From Dastarcus helophoroides (Eukaryota > Arthropoda > Insecta > Coleoptera > Bothrideridae): DNA of 64,000 bases. The notes under the pieces are model-generated. The model made no database searches and was not told the DNA's origin. It saw only the letters and a program-made list of their open reading frames with translations. Of the stretch, positions 1 through 12,114 are shown one piece after another. Position 1 is the first letter of the stretch; the number at the start of each line of letters is the position of its first letter. The stretch covers positions 3,450,437-3,514,436 of the forward strand of contig CM053331.1 in NCBI GenBank assembly GCA_028583605.1. The letters are read 5' to 3'. The position numbers and the translations under genes are program-made.

Positions 1-1065
1 TTCGATTTTCGATTTTCAATCATCCATTTTCAATTTTCGATTTTCGGTTTTCGAATTTCGAATTTGGAACTTCGAATTTCGATTTTCGATTTTCGATTTT
101 CGATTTTCGATTTTCGAATTCCGAATTTGAAACTTCGAATTTCGAATTTCGATTTTCGATTTTCGATTTTCGATTTTCCATTTTCGATTTTCGAATTTCG
201 ATCTTCGAATTTCGATCTTCGATTTTCGATTTTCGATTTTCGATTTTCGATTTTCGATTTTCGATTTCCGATTTTAGATTTTCGATTTTCGATTTTCGAT
301 TTTTGATTTTCGATTTTCAATTTTCGATTTCCGATTTTCGGTTTTCGATTTTCGAATTTTGAATTTGGAACTTCGAATTTAGAATTTCGATTTTCGATTT
401 TCGATTTTCAATTTTCGATTTTCGAATTTCGAATTTCGAATTTAGAACTTCGAATTTCGATTTTCGATTTTCGATATTCGATTTTCAATCATCGATTTTC
501 AATTTTCGATTTTCGATTTTCGAATTTCGAATTTGGAACTTCGAATATCGAATTTCGATTTTCGATTTTCGATTTTCAATTTTCGATTTTCGATTTTCGA
601 ATTTCGAATTTGAAACTTCGAATTTCGAATTTGGAACTTCGAATTTCGAATTTCGATTTTCGATTTTCGATTTTCGATTTTCGAATTTCGAATTTCGAAT
701 TTCGATTTTCGATTTTCGATCTTCGATTTTCGATTTTCGATTTTCGATTTTCGATTTTCGATTTTCGATTTCCGATTTTCGGTTTTCGATTTTCGAATTT
801 CGAATTTGGAACTTCGAATTTCGAATTTCGATTTTCGATTTTCGATTTTCGATTTTCGATTTTCGATTTTCGATTTTCGATTTTCGATTTTCAATTTTCG
901 ATTTTCGAATTTCGAATTTCGAAGTTGGAACTTCGAATTTGGAACTTCGAATTTCGATTTTCGATTTTCGATTTTCGATTTTCGATTTTCGATTTTCGAT
1001 TTTCGATTTTCGATTTTCGATTTTCGATTTTCGATTTTCGATTTTCGATTTTCGATTTTCGAAAA
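1..1065. repeat. Heptamer satellite (CGATTTT / CGAATTT)n
   Basis: Tandem 7-bp array dominated by CGATTTT, with interspersed runs of CGAATTT and occasional CAATTTT, CGATCTT or GGAACTT variants. The array is T-rich on the plus strand and begins before the window. Runs of pure CGATTTT are longest at about 960-1060, where the array ends abruptly in an A-run. Because 7 is not a multiple of 3 and stop triplets are rare in the motif, long Lys/Ser/Lys/Ile/Glu/Asn or Phe/Ser/Ile frames appear on both strands with a 7-residue period. These are artefacts of the repeat. The motif differs from the AAAAATCG octamer elsewhere in the window by one A, on the opposite strand, so the two satellites may be related. 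Confidence 0.97.
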
Positions 1066-2290
1066 AAAAGTCGAAGTTTTGAAAAAATATGAATTTATAA
1101 AAGAAAATGCTCAAATCTAAACTACATCTTTCCGAAGAGTCCATTTTAGAGAAAAACTCTAAATTAATAAAGTAACATTTTCTCGAAATTTGAAAAAGGA
1201 TTTTATATAAAATAGAAGTTGTCAAGCTAAAATCGAAGAAAAAAAGTGTAAATTTTAAAAAAACCTCAAATCTAAAATCATTTTGATTTAAACCTGATTC
1301 GAAATTCAAAAAAAGTCAGAATTTAAAAAAAAAGTCGATCGACCTATCAGAAAAAAGTTAAAATTGCCAGGAAAAATCAAATATTCTAGATTAAATCACT
1401 ATTTTGATTAAAAAGGGCCAAAACTACGATTAAAAAGTCAAAACTTGGAAAAAAAAAGCTGAAATTTCAGTTTTGGCCCAGCAAGAGGTTAAATACGTCA
1501 AATTTAGGTTGAAATCTTTAAGAAAAAAGCCAATATTTTAAGTAAAAAGTCAGATATTATTGAAACAAAAATTTACGATTTAGAATGGAAATTTTAAACA
1601 AAACTAAAAATTTAAACCTGAAAGTAAGAATTTTCAGAATAACTCGAAATTTAAAATTAGGTTTTTTTAACTCAAAGTTTCGAGAAAAAGGTTGATTTTT
1701 TGTGATGACAATTAAAATTTTGCTCAAAAACAATCAAAAATTAAATCTCGAAAAGAAATCGAAATTTCGAAAAAGTGTAATTTTTGGATAAGAAGACAAT
1801 ATTTTGAATCTAAACTAGAGCTTTTAGGAAAAAAGTCGATTTTGAACAAACAGGCAAAATTTGATAAGTAATTTTTTTGTAGAAATTTCAAATAAAAATG
1901 CCCACAAAACTAAAACCCTTTGTTTTAAATTCAAAATTTTGATAAGAAAAGTGTAATTTTTAAGATTATCAAAATTTTAAATTACTTTAAGGCGAAATTT
2001 TGAGAAAAGTTTCTGAGCATTAGAAGAATGCCAATATTTCTAAGAAAAGTCAAATTGTCGATCCAAAATCTCAAATTCAAAAAAAATAGGCAATCTTGAG
2101 GACAGCCGACAGAAGTGAAGACTGAAAATTAGGAATTAAAGAGTGTTTCCTTTAATTTAGAAAGCCAAATTTTTAAGAAAATTCAATATTAGAAATGGGA
2201 AAATATTTCGAATTTAAACTAGATCTTTTCAGAAAAAATATTTTGAATAAAAACTCGAAATTTACAAAATAAAAATATTTCAAATGGGAC
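1066..2290. other. Degenerate A/T-rich repeat-derived DNA, no gene seen
   Basis: A-rich plus strand with recurring pieces such as AAAAAGTC, GAAATTT and AAATTTTGA, but no clean period. It resembles the decayed A-rich stretches at 24680-25930, 28070-28560 and 42040-42780. No open frame, RNA gene or splice-site pair could be supported. It looks like eroded simple satellite. Confidence 0.6.
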
Positions 2291-5070
2291 ACCATAAAAT
2301 TGGATGAAAAATTGGTATACCAAATGCCACAATAGCTTCAAGGATGGAGGCTGCGAAATTTCGAACAAAATCTTGATACCCCCTTCCTGTTCCAGTTTTG
2401 TGTACGTAAATTATGCACTGACGTAATTAATGAGAGAGGAAGAAACTCGAATGCGAATCGACTTAATAAAAACGCGGAACCGACCGGGCGGGCCGCCTGG
2501 CGAAGTGCTGCAAAAAATATGAAGATGTTGGAAGTTTAAAGGACACTTAATTATCTCCTTCATCAGGCTCGCAGACACGTACAAAGTGGGGGCCCCGGAA
2601 TGAAAAAGTTCAAATCGCGAAGTAAAACCTTCCAGGAATCCGCATATTCCATTTCATTCGTTAGTAGGAATATAAAATATATCCCGACGATGAGCGCCTC
2701 ACTTTGTTCTGAACGGAATTCGGTTTTATTTCTCGGTTCTTTTCTCGAAGAATATTTTTAAACGACCTGCAGCCATTACAGGAGATGTAATTGAAATCGA
2801 AAAAGAATCTGTGTTTGCGCAAGCCGATTTTTCTTTTATTATTGCGGAGCTGCAGCGAAACCGTGAAACTTCAATAATCGAGCTACTGAACGAGAAAAAC
2901 GTCGTCTCTCTTGCGCCGATAACTAGCTAAAGAATTCGCAGGATAATTTGACATCAGACACTAATGTCATGTGGGTGTTTTAAGACAGTTAACAGCCGAG
3001 GCCTCAAGTTGCTTCGTATGTTAAGAATAGAATGCAAATCGGGTCTTTTACATTTGGTTTAGATGAATATTTTCGGAGTTAGCACAGGTTTATTAAATTG
3101 AACGCAACACTGTAGTTGCGGCTGGAATCAATTTATTTATCATTCTATACTGAGGAACAGAACAAAAGGTTTTTGGTGTGATATTTTTGCCTCTTCAGCT
3201 AAAGCAAAGTACGACAATGACAATCTTGTAACAGCGAAGTCTCCTTGAGCGAAATTCGTCGTTGCAGTTAATGTTATAAAGCGGGCAATAAATCTCAATG
3301 TAGTCGATGATCTGCTTCAAGTTTCCAAACAAAACGCCGCCGCCTCCATCAAGCGCCCGAGGAAAATCCATCTTGATATAACCCAATAAAGGCCAACATT
3401 CTCTAATTTATGTGTCGAGCTGTAAAAACTAAATTATTTATAAAGTTCGTTTACAACTCTTCATAGATTAAATTTGTCGGATGTAGTTGGTAAAAGTTGA
3501 GGGTGAATTTTTGTTATTGAACTAACGACAGAAGTTGGAATCGCTCCATCATTCCAATTTGGACGAATTGAAATCTTTCGCTCTTCGAGGATGAATTTGT
3601 ATTCAACTAAAAGTGGATCCTGAAGACTTTTTGTTTTGGAGCGCGCGGAGTCCTCCGAGTTTTTGTCTTTGACGCAGGCTTAAACATCTCACGCGCCCCC
3701 CCTCACTCGGTTAACTTCGTTCCTTAAGGGATTTTGTTTCTATTTGCCATCGACATCCAAAGGAAATTATATTAGAGCGAACTCGGAGAAATTCTCAGCC
3801 GAATGAATACAATTAATTATTTTGAATGACTGAAGAATGTCGAACTGGGAAAGTTCTGGATAATTTACCGCTTACAAAGACGTTTCGGATCGATGTTGGT
3901 TTATATTTGTAAATTTTTGTTAGAGTTTCATCACTTCTATACATTTGGAAGCTTTATATTACGCGGAATGCGAAACTTTGGTAATAGAAGCAGGAATCTC
4001 TTTATTTAGGGGTGGGTTTTGACGTATGGCAAACAGTAAATTGCTATCTTTAATAGATCGCAATAATATGGGACCGACAAAGCCCCCGATGGCGAGCTCG
4101 GCGTTTAACCGATACACAGAGGGTGATACAAAACCGCAAAATATGCTGGATATCCCAACATTTATCACACTTCGGTTTCAACTAAAATTAGCTGCCTATT
4201 TCCTAAAAGAAGCTTTCTATACTTTCAGCCTCGCGACCAGTGACGGCTCGCAGTCAAAACTAATGGGGGTGCTGCGACAATGTTAAGCGTTTTAGAATTT
4301 TTATGATTTCGACTAAAAATTTCGATATTTTCAAAACGTTACATTTCGAAAATTTTAGATTTCCTATAAACAGAATTATTAAAGCTCCTCTTTCAGAATC
4401 CAGACAGGTAATAATATTGATCTAATACTATAGATAACTTCCATAACCTAATACATCAATTTTGTGTTTTAAAATTAAGAATTGATTTTGAATCGATAAC
4501 TGTGCTTATTAACAAAAATATCCTGGGCGTAGTTAGCTCAATATTTTTTTTATTATTCATCATATGATAGCTTCTAGTGTTTTAGGCACGAACGAGTGAA
4601 GTTGAATACAATTCTCTCTGAATGAGTGTTGTTAATAACACTAATCGCATGTATCTTTCGAGAAATCTTGTTCTCAAGGAAAGTTCAAAAGTTCTACTCT
4701 CCTTATCGCGTAGTCGTAGTGTAACTCAGTTAATTATCGTACCTTTTTAATAAGCGGCAAGATATCCGCCCAGGAACGTCTAGATAATAAACTTGCTTTA
4801 TCGCATACAATTAACCCAACGTTTTACTCTTAGTCTTACATTGTTAAGTGTTCTAAAATAACTTCTCGAGTAAGCCATCTCGATAGACGAGAATAAAAGG
4901 AAAACTGTCGGGTTATCTAATTTCTTAGCGTTATCCATACGCGGCGTTAATAACACGAACCAACAAACTTCAGACGAGGTTGTCACGAAATTAAGGCAAA
5001 TTTCTTTCCCATGTTTCACTAAATATGATCGCGATAATAAAACTTGGTCCACGAAATAAATTTCCCACAA
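2291..5070. other. Unique non-repetitive DNA, no supported gene
   Basis: More balanced base composition than the satellites, including GC-rich patches near 2480-2515, 2580-2600 and 3640-3710. Open frames are short (under 90 codons), lack recognisable domains and are not bracketed by convincing splice sites. The patchy composition resembles conserved non-coding DNA in large insect introns. That is an inference, which only an alignment with related species could support. Confidence 0.5.
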
Positions 5071-7790
5071 TTTAAATCGTTGAATTTGAAAATTGTTTCA
5101 AAAGATCTCACCAACGAAAGCCATTGACAATCAAATCGGTGTACGAACAGGATCCAACGAAATAAAAGATCAATAATATGGAAGAGAACGCAAGCATTCC
5201 AGCCCAAAGCTCTGAAAACGCATTACGAGCCTAAAAATAACAAAAACATGACCGTCAAAATCACGGATGAATGTAAGGTAACCAAGTGCCGTCGCTTTTG
5301 GTGACGTAAATTAAGGTCCCCCTTTTAAATTTATTTTTAATTACAACATTTTCAAAAAAAGAATTTTTATTTTTTTTTGGATTTTCTTGAAAGTTTCAAT
5401 TTTATTTTAAGATTATAATATTTCTCGTTCTTCCAATTTTTAATTTGTTGGGATTTTTTCTATTTTTACTTTTTCTTAAAATGTTTACTATATTGGTTAT
5501 TCTATTTGTTTTGACACTAACGCACCAATTGTTTTTGTCCCTCGAGATTAATTAACCTACTGCAAAGTGTCACTTCCCAATATTTACAAGGTGATACCAG
5601 ATCTGAGACTTCTTCTGAACCTAATCAACAATAAGAGCTACTAACAACCAAATCAGTCGAAGAACAGGATCTAACGAAAGAAACAATCAAAGAATATAGA
5701 ACAGAATATAAACGTTTAAGTCCTAAACCTGGAAACGCATTAAGAGCTTAACAATAACAAAAACATGCCAGTCAAACTCACGGATGAATGTGAGATAAAC
5801 AAGTGTCCTCACTTTTGGTGGTGTGCGGCTCTAAGATGTCGTCCATTAATATCTCCAGCTTGCCGACTAAATTATAATTATTATACTTACCGCCAAATTA
5901 GATTTAACAAATAATGATATTATGAGCCTCGTTATTGAGCTAAAAGTGTTTCGACTTTCAAAATCTCGAATTTTTTGGAATTTTTGTTTGAAAAATTACA
6001 GTTTTTTTTTAATTTCTTCCGTACATTAGGCCCTTTTTTAATTGAATTTTGAATTTCTATATTTTCCAATGAGAAACTTTTATTTTTCCAAAGAGGAATT
6101 TTTACTTATTTTTGGATTTTCCTCAGTTTCCATTTTATTTCAAGATTTTTATATTTCTCGATCTACAAATTTTTAATTTTTTGGGATTATATTTTTTATA
6201 TTTTAAATTTTTCTTGAATTTTTACTATATTGGTAACCGGAATTTTTATTGTTTTAGCACTAATGCACCGATTCAATTTTTTTTTTAATTTTAACATCTT
6301 TTCAAAAGTCTTACTGTTTTTCAACGTTTTGAATTTTTTTGTAAGATTTAGACTTTTTTATTGATGAATTTGGAATTTTTAAAAATTTCGATTTTTCTCT
6401 AAAACCTTCGACATCTTTTAAATAATTTTGGATTATTTTGAAACATTAAGATTTCGTTAAATGTTACCTTTTTAAGAAAGAAAAAATCAAAGGATATGGA
6501 AGAGACTATGACTATGAAGTCTTAGATTATGGAAACGCACTACGAGCCTAAAAATAACCAAAACATGACCTTCAAACTCACGGATGAATGAAATATAATC
6601 AAGTGTCCCCACTGAAGCAGAACACAAACGTTTAAAACCTAAACCCAGAAAACGCATTACGAGCCTAAAAATAACAAAACAATGACCGTCAATCTCACGG
6701 ATGAATGCAAGATAAAATGTCTTCATTTTTGTGACAACTCTGCATGTGGCCGCAAAGATAAAATGTGCGAATTATTAATAATTTTAGTCCCTCGAGATTA
6801 ATTAACCAGCTCCAAAGTGTTACTTCCCAATATCTACAAGGAGACGCCAAATCTGGGACTTCCTCTGAGCATACTCACTAACAAGAACTACTAACAAGCA
6901 AATCGGGTGAAGAACAGAATCTAACGAGAAAAAGAATCAGAGGATATAGAGCAGAATACAAGGATTTACGTAATAAACTCTGAAAACGCACGACGAGCCT
7001 AAAAATAACAAAAACGTGACCATCAAACTCACGGATGAATGAAATATAATCAAGTGTCCCCACTTTTATGACAACCCTGCATGTGGCCACAAAGATAAAG
7101 TCTACAAATTATAATTGGCTTTTGTCCCTCCAGGTTAATTATCCCGCTCCAAAGTGTTACTTCCCAATTTCTACAAGGCGACGCCAGATCCGAGAACTTC
7201 TTTGAGCATACTCACAAATAAGAGCTGCTAACAACCAAATCGGTCGAAGAGCAGGATCTAGCGAAAGAGAAGATCAAAGGATATGGAGCAGAATACAAAC
7301 TTTTAAGGCCTAAACTCTGGAAACGCATTACGAGCTTAAAAAGAAGAAAAACATGACATCAACCTCACGGATGACTGTAAGATAATCAAGTGTCTTTACT
7401 TTTATGACAACCCTGCATGTGACCGCAACGATAAAGTGTACAAATTATTATTGATTTTTGTCTGTCGAGATTAATTAACCAGCTCCAAAGTGTTACTTAT
7501 CAATTTCTAGAAGGGGAGGCCAGATCTAAGACTTCATTTGATTGAGCATATTCACCAATAAGAGCTACTGACAACCACATCGGTAGAAGAGCAGGATCTA
7601 ACGAAAGAACAGATCAAAGGACATGAGCAGAAAACAAACGTTTGAGGCTCAAACTCTGGAAACGCATTATGAGCCTAAAAATAACAAAAACATGACCGTC
7701 AAACTCACGGATGAATATAAAATAATTAAGTGTCCCCATTCTTATGACAACCCTGCATGTGGCCGCAAAAATAAAGCCCACAAATTATAA
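5071..7790 (-). repeat. ~340-bp satellite, subfamily 1 (minus orientation)
   Basis: Tandem but partly eroded monomers. The landmark CGGATGAAT falls at 5265, 5781, 6581, 6698, 7032, 7368 (one mismatch) and 7708, so the last four copies are spaced 334, 336 and 340 bp. Each unit carries the block AACGCATTACGAGCC ... ACGGATGAATG ... GCATGTGGCCGCAAA, which is the reverse complement of a block in the array at 12115-14915. The rest of the monomer differs: it has a block starting GTCCCTCGAGATTAATTA that is absent from the 12-15 kb copies. The spacing is irregular between 5265 and 6698, where T-rich DNA (5330-5500, 5990-6480) interrupts the units. The array ends directly against polypyrimidine array 1. 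No coding function is seen. Confidence 0.9.
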
Positions 7791-7796
7791 TTGTCA

Positions 7797-10705
7797 TCGT
7801 ATTATTCTTCGTCCCGTTCTCTCTCCCCTTCTCACTCTTCTCCTCTCTTCTCTTCTCTTTTCTTCTTTTTTTTTCTCTTCACTTTTCTTTTCTTCTCTTC
7901 TCTTTTCTTCTCTTTTCTTCTCTTCTCTTATCTTCTTTTCTCTTCCCTTCTTTTCTCTTCCTTCTCTTCTCTTCCCTTCTCTTCTTATTTCTTCTGTTCT
8001 CTTCTCTTCTCTTCTCTTCTCTTCTCTTCTCTTCTCTTCTCTTCTCTTCTCTTCTCTTCTCTTCTCTTCTCTTCTCTTCTCTTCTCTTCTCTTCTCTTCT
8101 CTTCTCTTCTCTTCTCTTCTCTTCTCTTCTCTTCTCTTCTCTTCTCTTTTCTTCTGTTCTCTTCTCTTCTGTTCTCTTCTGTTCTCTTCTCTTCTCTTCT
8201 CTTCTCTTCTCTTCTCTTCTCTTCTCTTCTCTTCTCTTCTCTTCTCTTCTCTTCTCTTCTCTTCTCTTCTCTTCTCTTCTCTTCTCTTCTCTTCTCTTCT
8301 CTTCTCTTCTCTTCTCTTCTCTTCCCTTCCCTTCCCTTCCCTTCCCTTCCCTTCCCTTCCCTTCCCTTCCCTTCCCTTCCCTTCTCTTCTCTTCTCTTCT
8401 CTTCTCTTCTCTTCTCTTCTCTTCTCTTCTCTTCTCTTCTCTTCTCTTCTCTTCTCTTCTCTTCTCTTCTCTTCTCTTCTCTTCTCTTCTCTTCTCTTCT
8501 CTTCTCTTCTCTTCTCTTCTCTTCTCTTTTCTTTTCTTCTCTTTTCTTCTCTTCTCTTCTCTTCTCTTCTCTTCTCTTCTCTTCTCTTCTCTTCTCTTCT
8601 CTTCTCTTCTCTTCTCTTCTCTTCTCTTCTCTTCTCTTTTCTTCTCTTTTCTTCTCTTTTCTTCTCCTCTCTTATCTTCTTTTCTCTTCCCTTCTTTTCT
8701 CTTCCCTTCTCTTCCCTTCCCTTCTCTTTTCTTTCTCTTCTTCTTCCTCTTTATCTTTTTTCTTTTCTTCCCTACTCTTCTCTTTTCTTCTGTTCTCTTC
8801 CCTTTCCTTCTCTTCTCTTTCTCTTCTCTTCTCTTCTCTTCTCTTCTCTTCTCTTCTCTTCTCTTCTCTTCTCTTCTCTTCTCTTCTCTTCTCTTCTCTT
8901 CTCTTCTCTTCTCTTCTCTTCTCTTCTCTTCTCTTCTCTTCTCTTCTCTTCTCTTCTCTTCTCTTCTCTTCTCTTCTCTTCTCTTCTCTTCTCTTCTCTT
9001 CTCTTCTCTTCTCTTCTCTTCTCTTCTCTTCTCTTCTCTTCTCTTCTCTTCTCTTCTCTTCTCTTCTCTCTTCTCTTCTCTTCTCTTCTCTTCTCTTCTC
9101 TTCTCTTCTCTTCTCTTCTCTTCTCTTCTCTTCTCTTCTCTTCTCTTCTCTTCTCTTCTCTTCTCTTCTCTTCTCTTCTCTTCTCTTCTCTTCCCTTCTC
9201 TTCTCTTCCTTCTCTTTCTCTCTTCTCTTCTCTTCTCTCTCTTCCTCTTCTCTTCCCTCTCCTCTTCCTCTTCTCTCTCTCCTCTCCTCTTCCTCTTCTC
9301 TTCCTTCTTTCTCTTCTCTTCCCTTCTCTTCTCTTCTTTCTTTCTTCCTTCTCTTCTTTTCTTCCTTCTTCCCTTCTCTTCTCTTCTCTTCTCTTCTCTC
9401 TTCTTCTCTTTCTTCTCTTCTCTCTTCTTTTCTTCTTTCTCTTCTCTTCTTTCTTCTTCTTTCTCTTCTCTTCTCTCTCTTCTCTTCTCTTTCTCTCTTC
9501 TTCTCTCTTCTCTTCTCTTCCTCTTCTCTGCTCTCTTATTCTCTTCCTTCTTCTTCTCCTCTCTTCTCTTCTCTTCTCTTCTCTTCTCTTCTCTTCTCTT
9601 CTCTCTCTTCTCTTCTCTTCTCTTCTCTTCCTTCTCTGCTCTTCTCTCTCTCTCTTCTCTTCTCTTCTCTTCTTCTTTCTCTTCTCTTCTCTTCTCTTCT
9701 CTTCTTCTTCTTCTCTTCTCTTCTCTTCTCTTCTCTTCTCTTCTCTTCTCTTCTCTCTCTTCTCTCTTTCTCTTCTCTTCTCTTCTCTTCTCTTCTCTTC
9801 TCTTCTCTTCTCTTCTCTTCTCTTCTCTTCTCTCTCTTCTCTTCTCTTCTCTTCTTCTCTTCTCTTCTCTTCTCTTCTCTTCTCTTCTCTTCTCTTCTCT
9901 TCTCTTCTCTTCTCTTCTCTTCTCTTCTCTTCTCTTCTCTTCTCTTCTCTTCTCTTCTCTTTCTTCTCTTCTCTTCTCTTCTCTTCTCTTCTCTTCTCTT
10001 CTCTTCTCTTCTCTTCTCTTCTCTTCTTCTTCTCTTCTCTTCTCTTCTCTTTCTTCTCTTTTCTTCTCCTCTCTTATCTTCTTTTCTCTTCCCTTCTTTT
10101 CTCTTCCCTTCTCTTCTCTTCCTTCTCTTTTCTTTCTCTTCTTCTTCCTCTTTATCTTTTTCTTTTCTTCCCTACTCTTCTCTTTCTTCTGTTCTCTTCC
10201 CTTTCCTTCTCTTCTCTTCTCTTCTCTTCTCTTCTCTTCTCTTCTCTTCTCTTCTCTTCTCTTCTCTTCTCTTCTCTTCTCTTCTCTTCTCTTCTCTTCT
10301 CTTCTCTTCTCTTCTCTTCTCTTCTCTTCTCGTCTCTTCTCTTCTCTTCTCTTCTCTTCTCTTCTCTTCTCTTCTCTTCTCTTCTCTTCTCTTCTCTTCT
10401 CTTCTCTTCTCTTCTCTTCTCTTCTCTTCTCTTCTCTTCTCTTCTCTTCTCTTCTCTTCTCTTCTCTTCTCTTCTCTTCTCTTCTCTTCTCTTCTCTTCT
10501 CTTCTCTTCTCTTCTCTTCTCTTCTCTTCTCTTCTCTTCTCTTCTCTTCTCTTCTCTTCTCTTCTCTTCTCTTCTCTTCTCTTCTCTTCTCTTCTCTTCT
10601 CTTCTCTTCTCTTCTCTTCTCTTCTCTTCTCTTCTCTTCTCTTCTCTTCTCTTCTCTTCTCTTCTCTTCTCTTCTCTTCTCTTCTTTTCTCTTCTCTTCT
10701 CTTTC
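7797..10705 (+). repeat. Polypyrimidine array 1, mainly (CTTCT)n
   Basis: About 2.9 kb of almost pure C/T on the plus strand, mostly the pentamer CTTCT. A CCTTC block lies at about 8322-8383. Irregular C/T stretches near 7797-8000, 8640-8830 and 9190-9560 break the regularity. The 15-nt (3 x 5) recurrence keeps three frames open as Ser-Leu-Leu-Phe-Ser repeats and, on the complement, Arg-Glu-Glu-Lys-Arg repeats, giving open frames near 1000 codons. I do not regard these as genes. The right flank (10706-10830) is nearly identical to the right flank of array 3 (from about 40791). Confidence 0.98.
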
Positions 10706-10860
10706 TTTGAATTTGTTTGAAACATTCAATATTGTTAAACATTTCGATTTTTCTTATTTGGTGGAACGGACTGGTCCTTGGTTATCTTCAAAAATTGAAA
10801 TACAAATCTTGTCCCCCGAAACAAAGATTTTTTCCAATTTGGATGTTTTTTGAAAATTTA
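10706..10860 (+). repeat. Array flank with terminal part of the 340-bp family
   Basis: Contains TTGGTGGAACGGACTGG and CTTGGTTATCTTC, followed by a match to ATTGAAATACAAAT and GTCCC. The segment recurs nearly identically after array 3 (40791-40915). Its start also matches the left edge of the 12-15 kb satellite (12115-12150) and, inverted, the right side of the foldback ending near 41730. It looks like the terminal segment of the element family from which the 340-bp satellite derives. Confidence 0.8.
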
Positions 10861-11110
10861 AATACCGAAATTTAAAATTATTTGTAAGTTACCACCATTT
10901 TAATAGAATGGACATTTTTAAAAATTTAAATCAAATTAAATGTGGAATTGTTCTAAAATATTTAGATATTTTGAATGATTTCAAATTTGGGTTTCATTTA
11001 GGAAAGTTGACCCTGAAATTAAAGTGGTGCGGTTAAATCAAAAGGGAAATAGGCAATCTGGGAACTGCTATCAGAAGTGAAAACTCCTTAAATAGTGAAC
11101 TAATTAAATA
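10861..11110. other. A/T-rich spacer, nothing identified
   Basis: A/T-rich sequence without a clear period, open frame or known element. It contains AGGCAATCTGGGAAC, similar to a segment at 2088-2110 in the first degenerate A-rich stretch. Confidence 0.4.
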
Positions 11111-11113
11111 GTT

Positions 11114-11205
11114 TCGTCAACGGTCGCGTGGTTTAGTGGTTAAGGCAGCAGATATCGTTTCATAGGGCTGTTAAGTTGCGGGTTCGAATCTCGCTGTCGT
11201 CAACG
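11114..11205 (+). tRNA. tRNA-like Pol III unit (probable tRNA pseudogene or SINE head)
   Basis: An A box-like TGGTTTAGTGG (11129-11139) and a B box-like GGTTCGAATCTC (11181-11192) have tRNA-like spacing. A T arm folds at 11178-11194 (GCGGG / CTCGC with one G-U). The acceptor pairing (11122-11128 with 11195-11201) relies on wobbles and has one C-C mismatch. No standard anticodon loop with U33 can be drawn: the best stem, 11145-11149 with 11167-11171, closes a 17-nt loop. The unit is bracketed by 9-bp direct repeats TCGTCAACG (11114-11122 and 11197-11205), which look like a target-site duplication. I read it as a degenerate tRNA copy or short SINE, not a working tRNA. Confidence 0.55.
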
Positions 11206-12110
11206 CGTTTTTTAATTCCATTACACGTCTTACTCATAGCTACATAGTCGGTTTTTTAAATTGTCGTGACGGTAGCGCGAATGCATAGATTTTCCATCTA
11301 AAATCGTCCAAAAGGCTTCAAAAAATAAAAAAATGATTTTGAAATTTGAATGGAAGTTCAAATTTGGGATGAAATTTCAAAATATCTTGGGCAAAAAACT
11401 AAAGTAAATGCTGCAACGTTTAGCTCCAAAGCGCCCTCAAGCATCAGCCGATGAATAAACTTGCTTACAAAGCGCCCCACCGGCCGCCTTATAGCGAATT
11501 TCGAACGAACTTATCACACGTACGATTTATGTGGACGCCTGGCCGTTTATTAACCGGGCATTAGGGCAGTAATTCCGGCCGTAAACTTGGCAATTTGGAC
11601 GGTATCTAATGTGAGGAGGTAAAGACAACTCGACCAAATAAATCTCGAATTGCTCGACTTGGACAAATACGATGCCGTTTCGCATAAAAACACATAAAGC
11701 CCATTTATGCCACTATTAATGACCGCCGAAAGTCGAGATAAACCGCCCCCGAGTACTAAAAGATATTGCTCGGTATATTCGGATGGCTGGAGGTTATTTT
11801 TTAATAAAATTGACCGTAAAAGTGGAGTCATCCCAAATAATAACTGGCTTCATTAACTAAATTTTTGATGATCCGCTTTACTGACCGCAGAGAAAGCTTT
11901 TTTTATGGATTTGGAAGATAAAATGTAAGCGGGCGTGGACAAGACTTTTACCTTATTAACGCTCTTGCTTGTTTTATTAACAATTTAATGGAGCGAAAAA
12001 GTTACAAAGAGAATAAAAAGGTCTAGTCTAGGAAATGATTGTTTTTTTACAAACCGTTAACATTTGACGTTAACCTTAAAGATGTGAAACACACAATTTG
12101 TGCAACACAA
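11206..12110. other. Unique DNA, no supported gene
   Basis: Non-repetitive, with relatively GC-rich stretches (11440-11600). The longest frame is about 93 codons on the minus strand at 11550-11831. It has no recognisable domain, no signal of conservation visible here and no clear splice sites. The right end (12095-12120) carries GTGCAACACAATTTT, which recurs at the far side of the next satellite. Confidence 0.45.
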
Positions 12111-12114
12111 TTTT

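Noticed and set aside
1..1065. Heptamer array as a telomere
   Set aside because: CGATTTT lacks the G-rich strand pattern of known telomere repeats (for example TTAGG in insects) and the window continues past it.
485..1309. 274-codon frame with a Lys-Ile-Glu-Asn-Arg-Lys-Ser repeat
   Set aside because: A read-through of the heptamer satellite, with overlapping frames of the same kind on both strands.
7744..10853. Open frames near 1000 codons rich in Ser/Leu/Phe (plus) and Arg/Glu/Lys (minus)
   Set aside because: They are translations of CTTCT-type arrays, open in several frames at once with a strict 15-nt period. No conserved domain, splice context or codon bias.
11550..11831. 93-codon minus-strand frame
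   Set aside because: No domain, no signal or splice evidence. Length is within chance expectation for GC-richer unique DNA.
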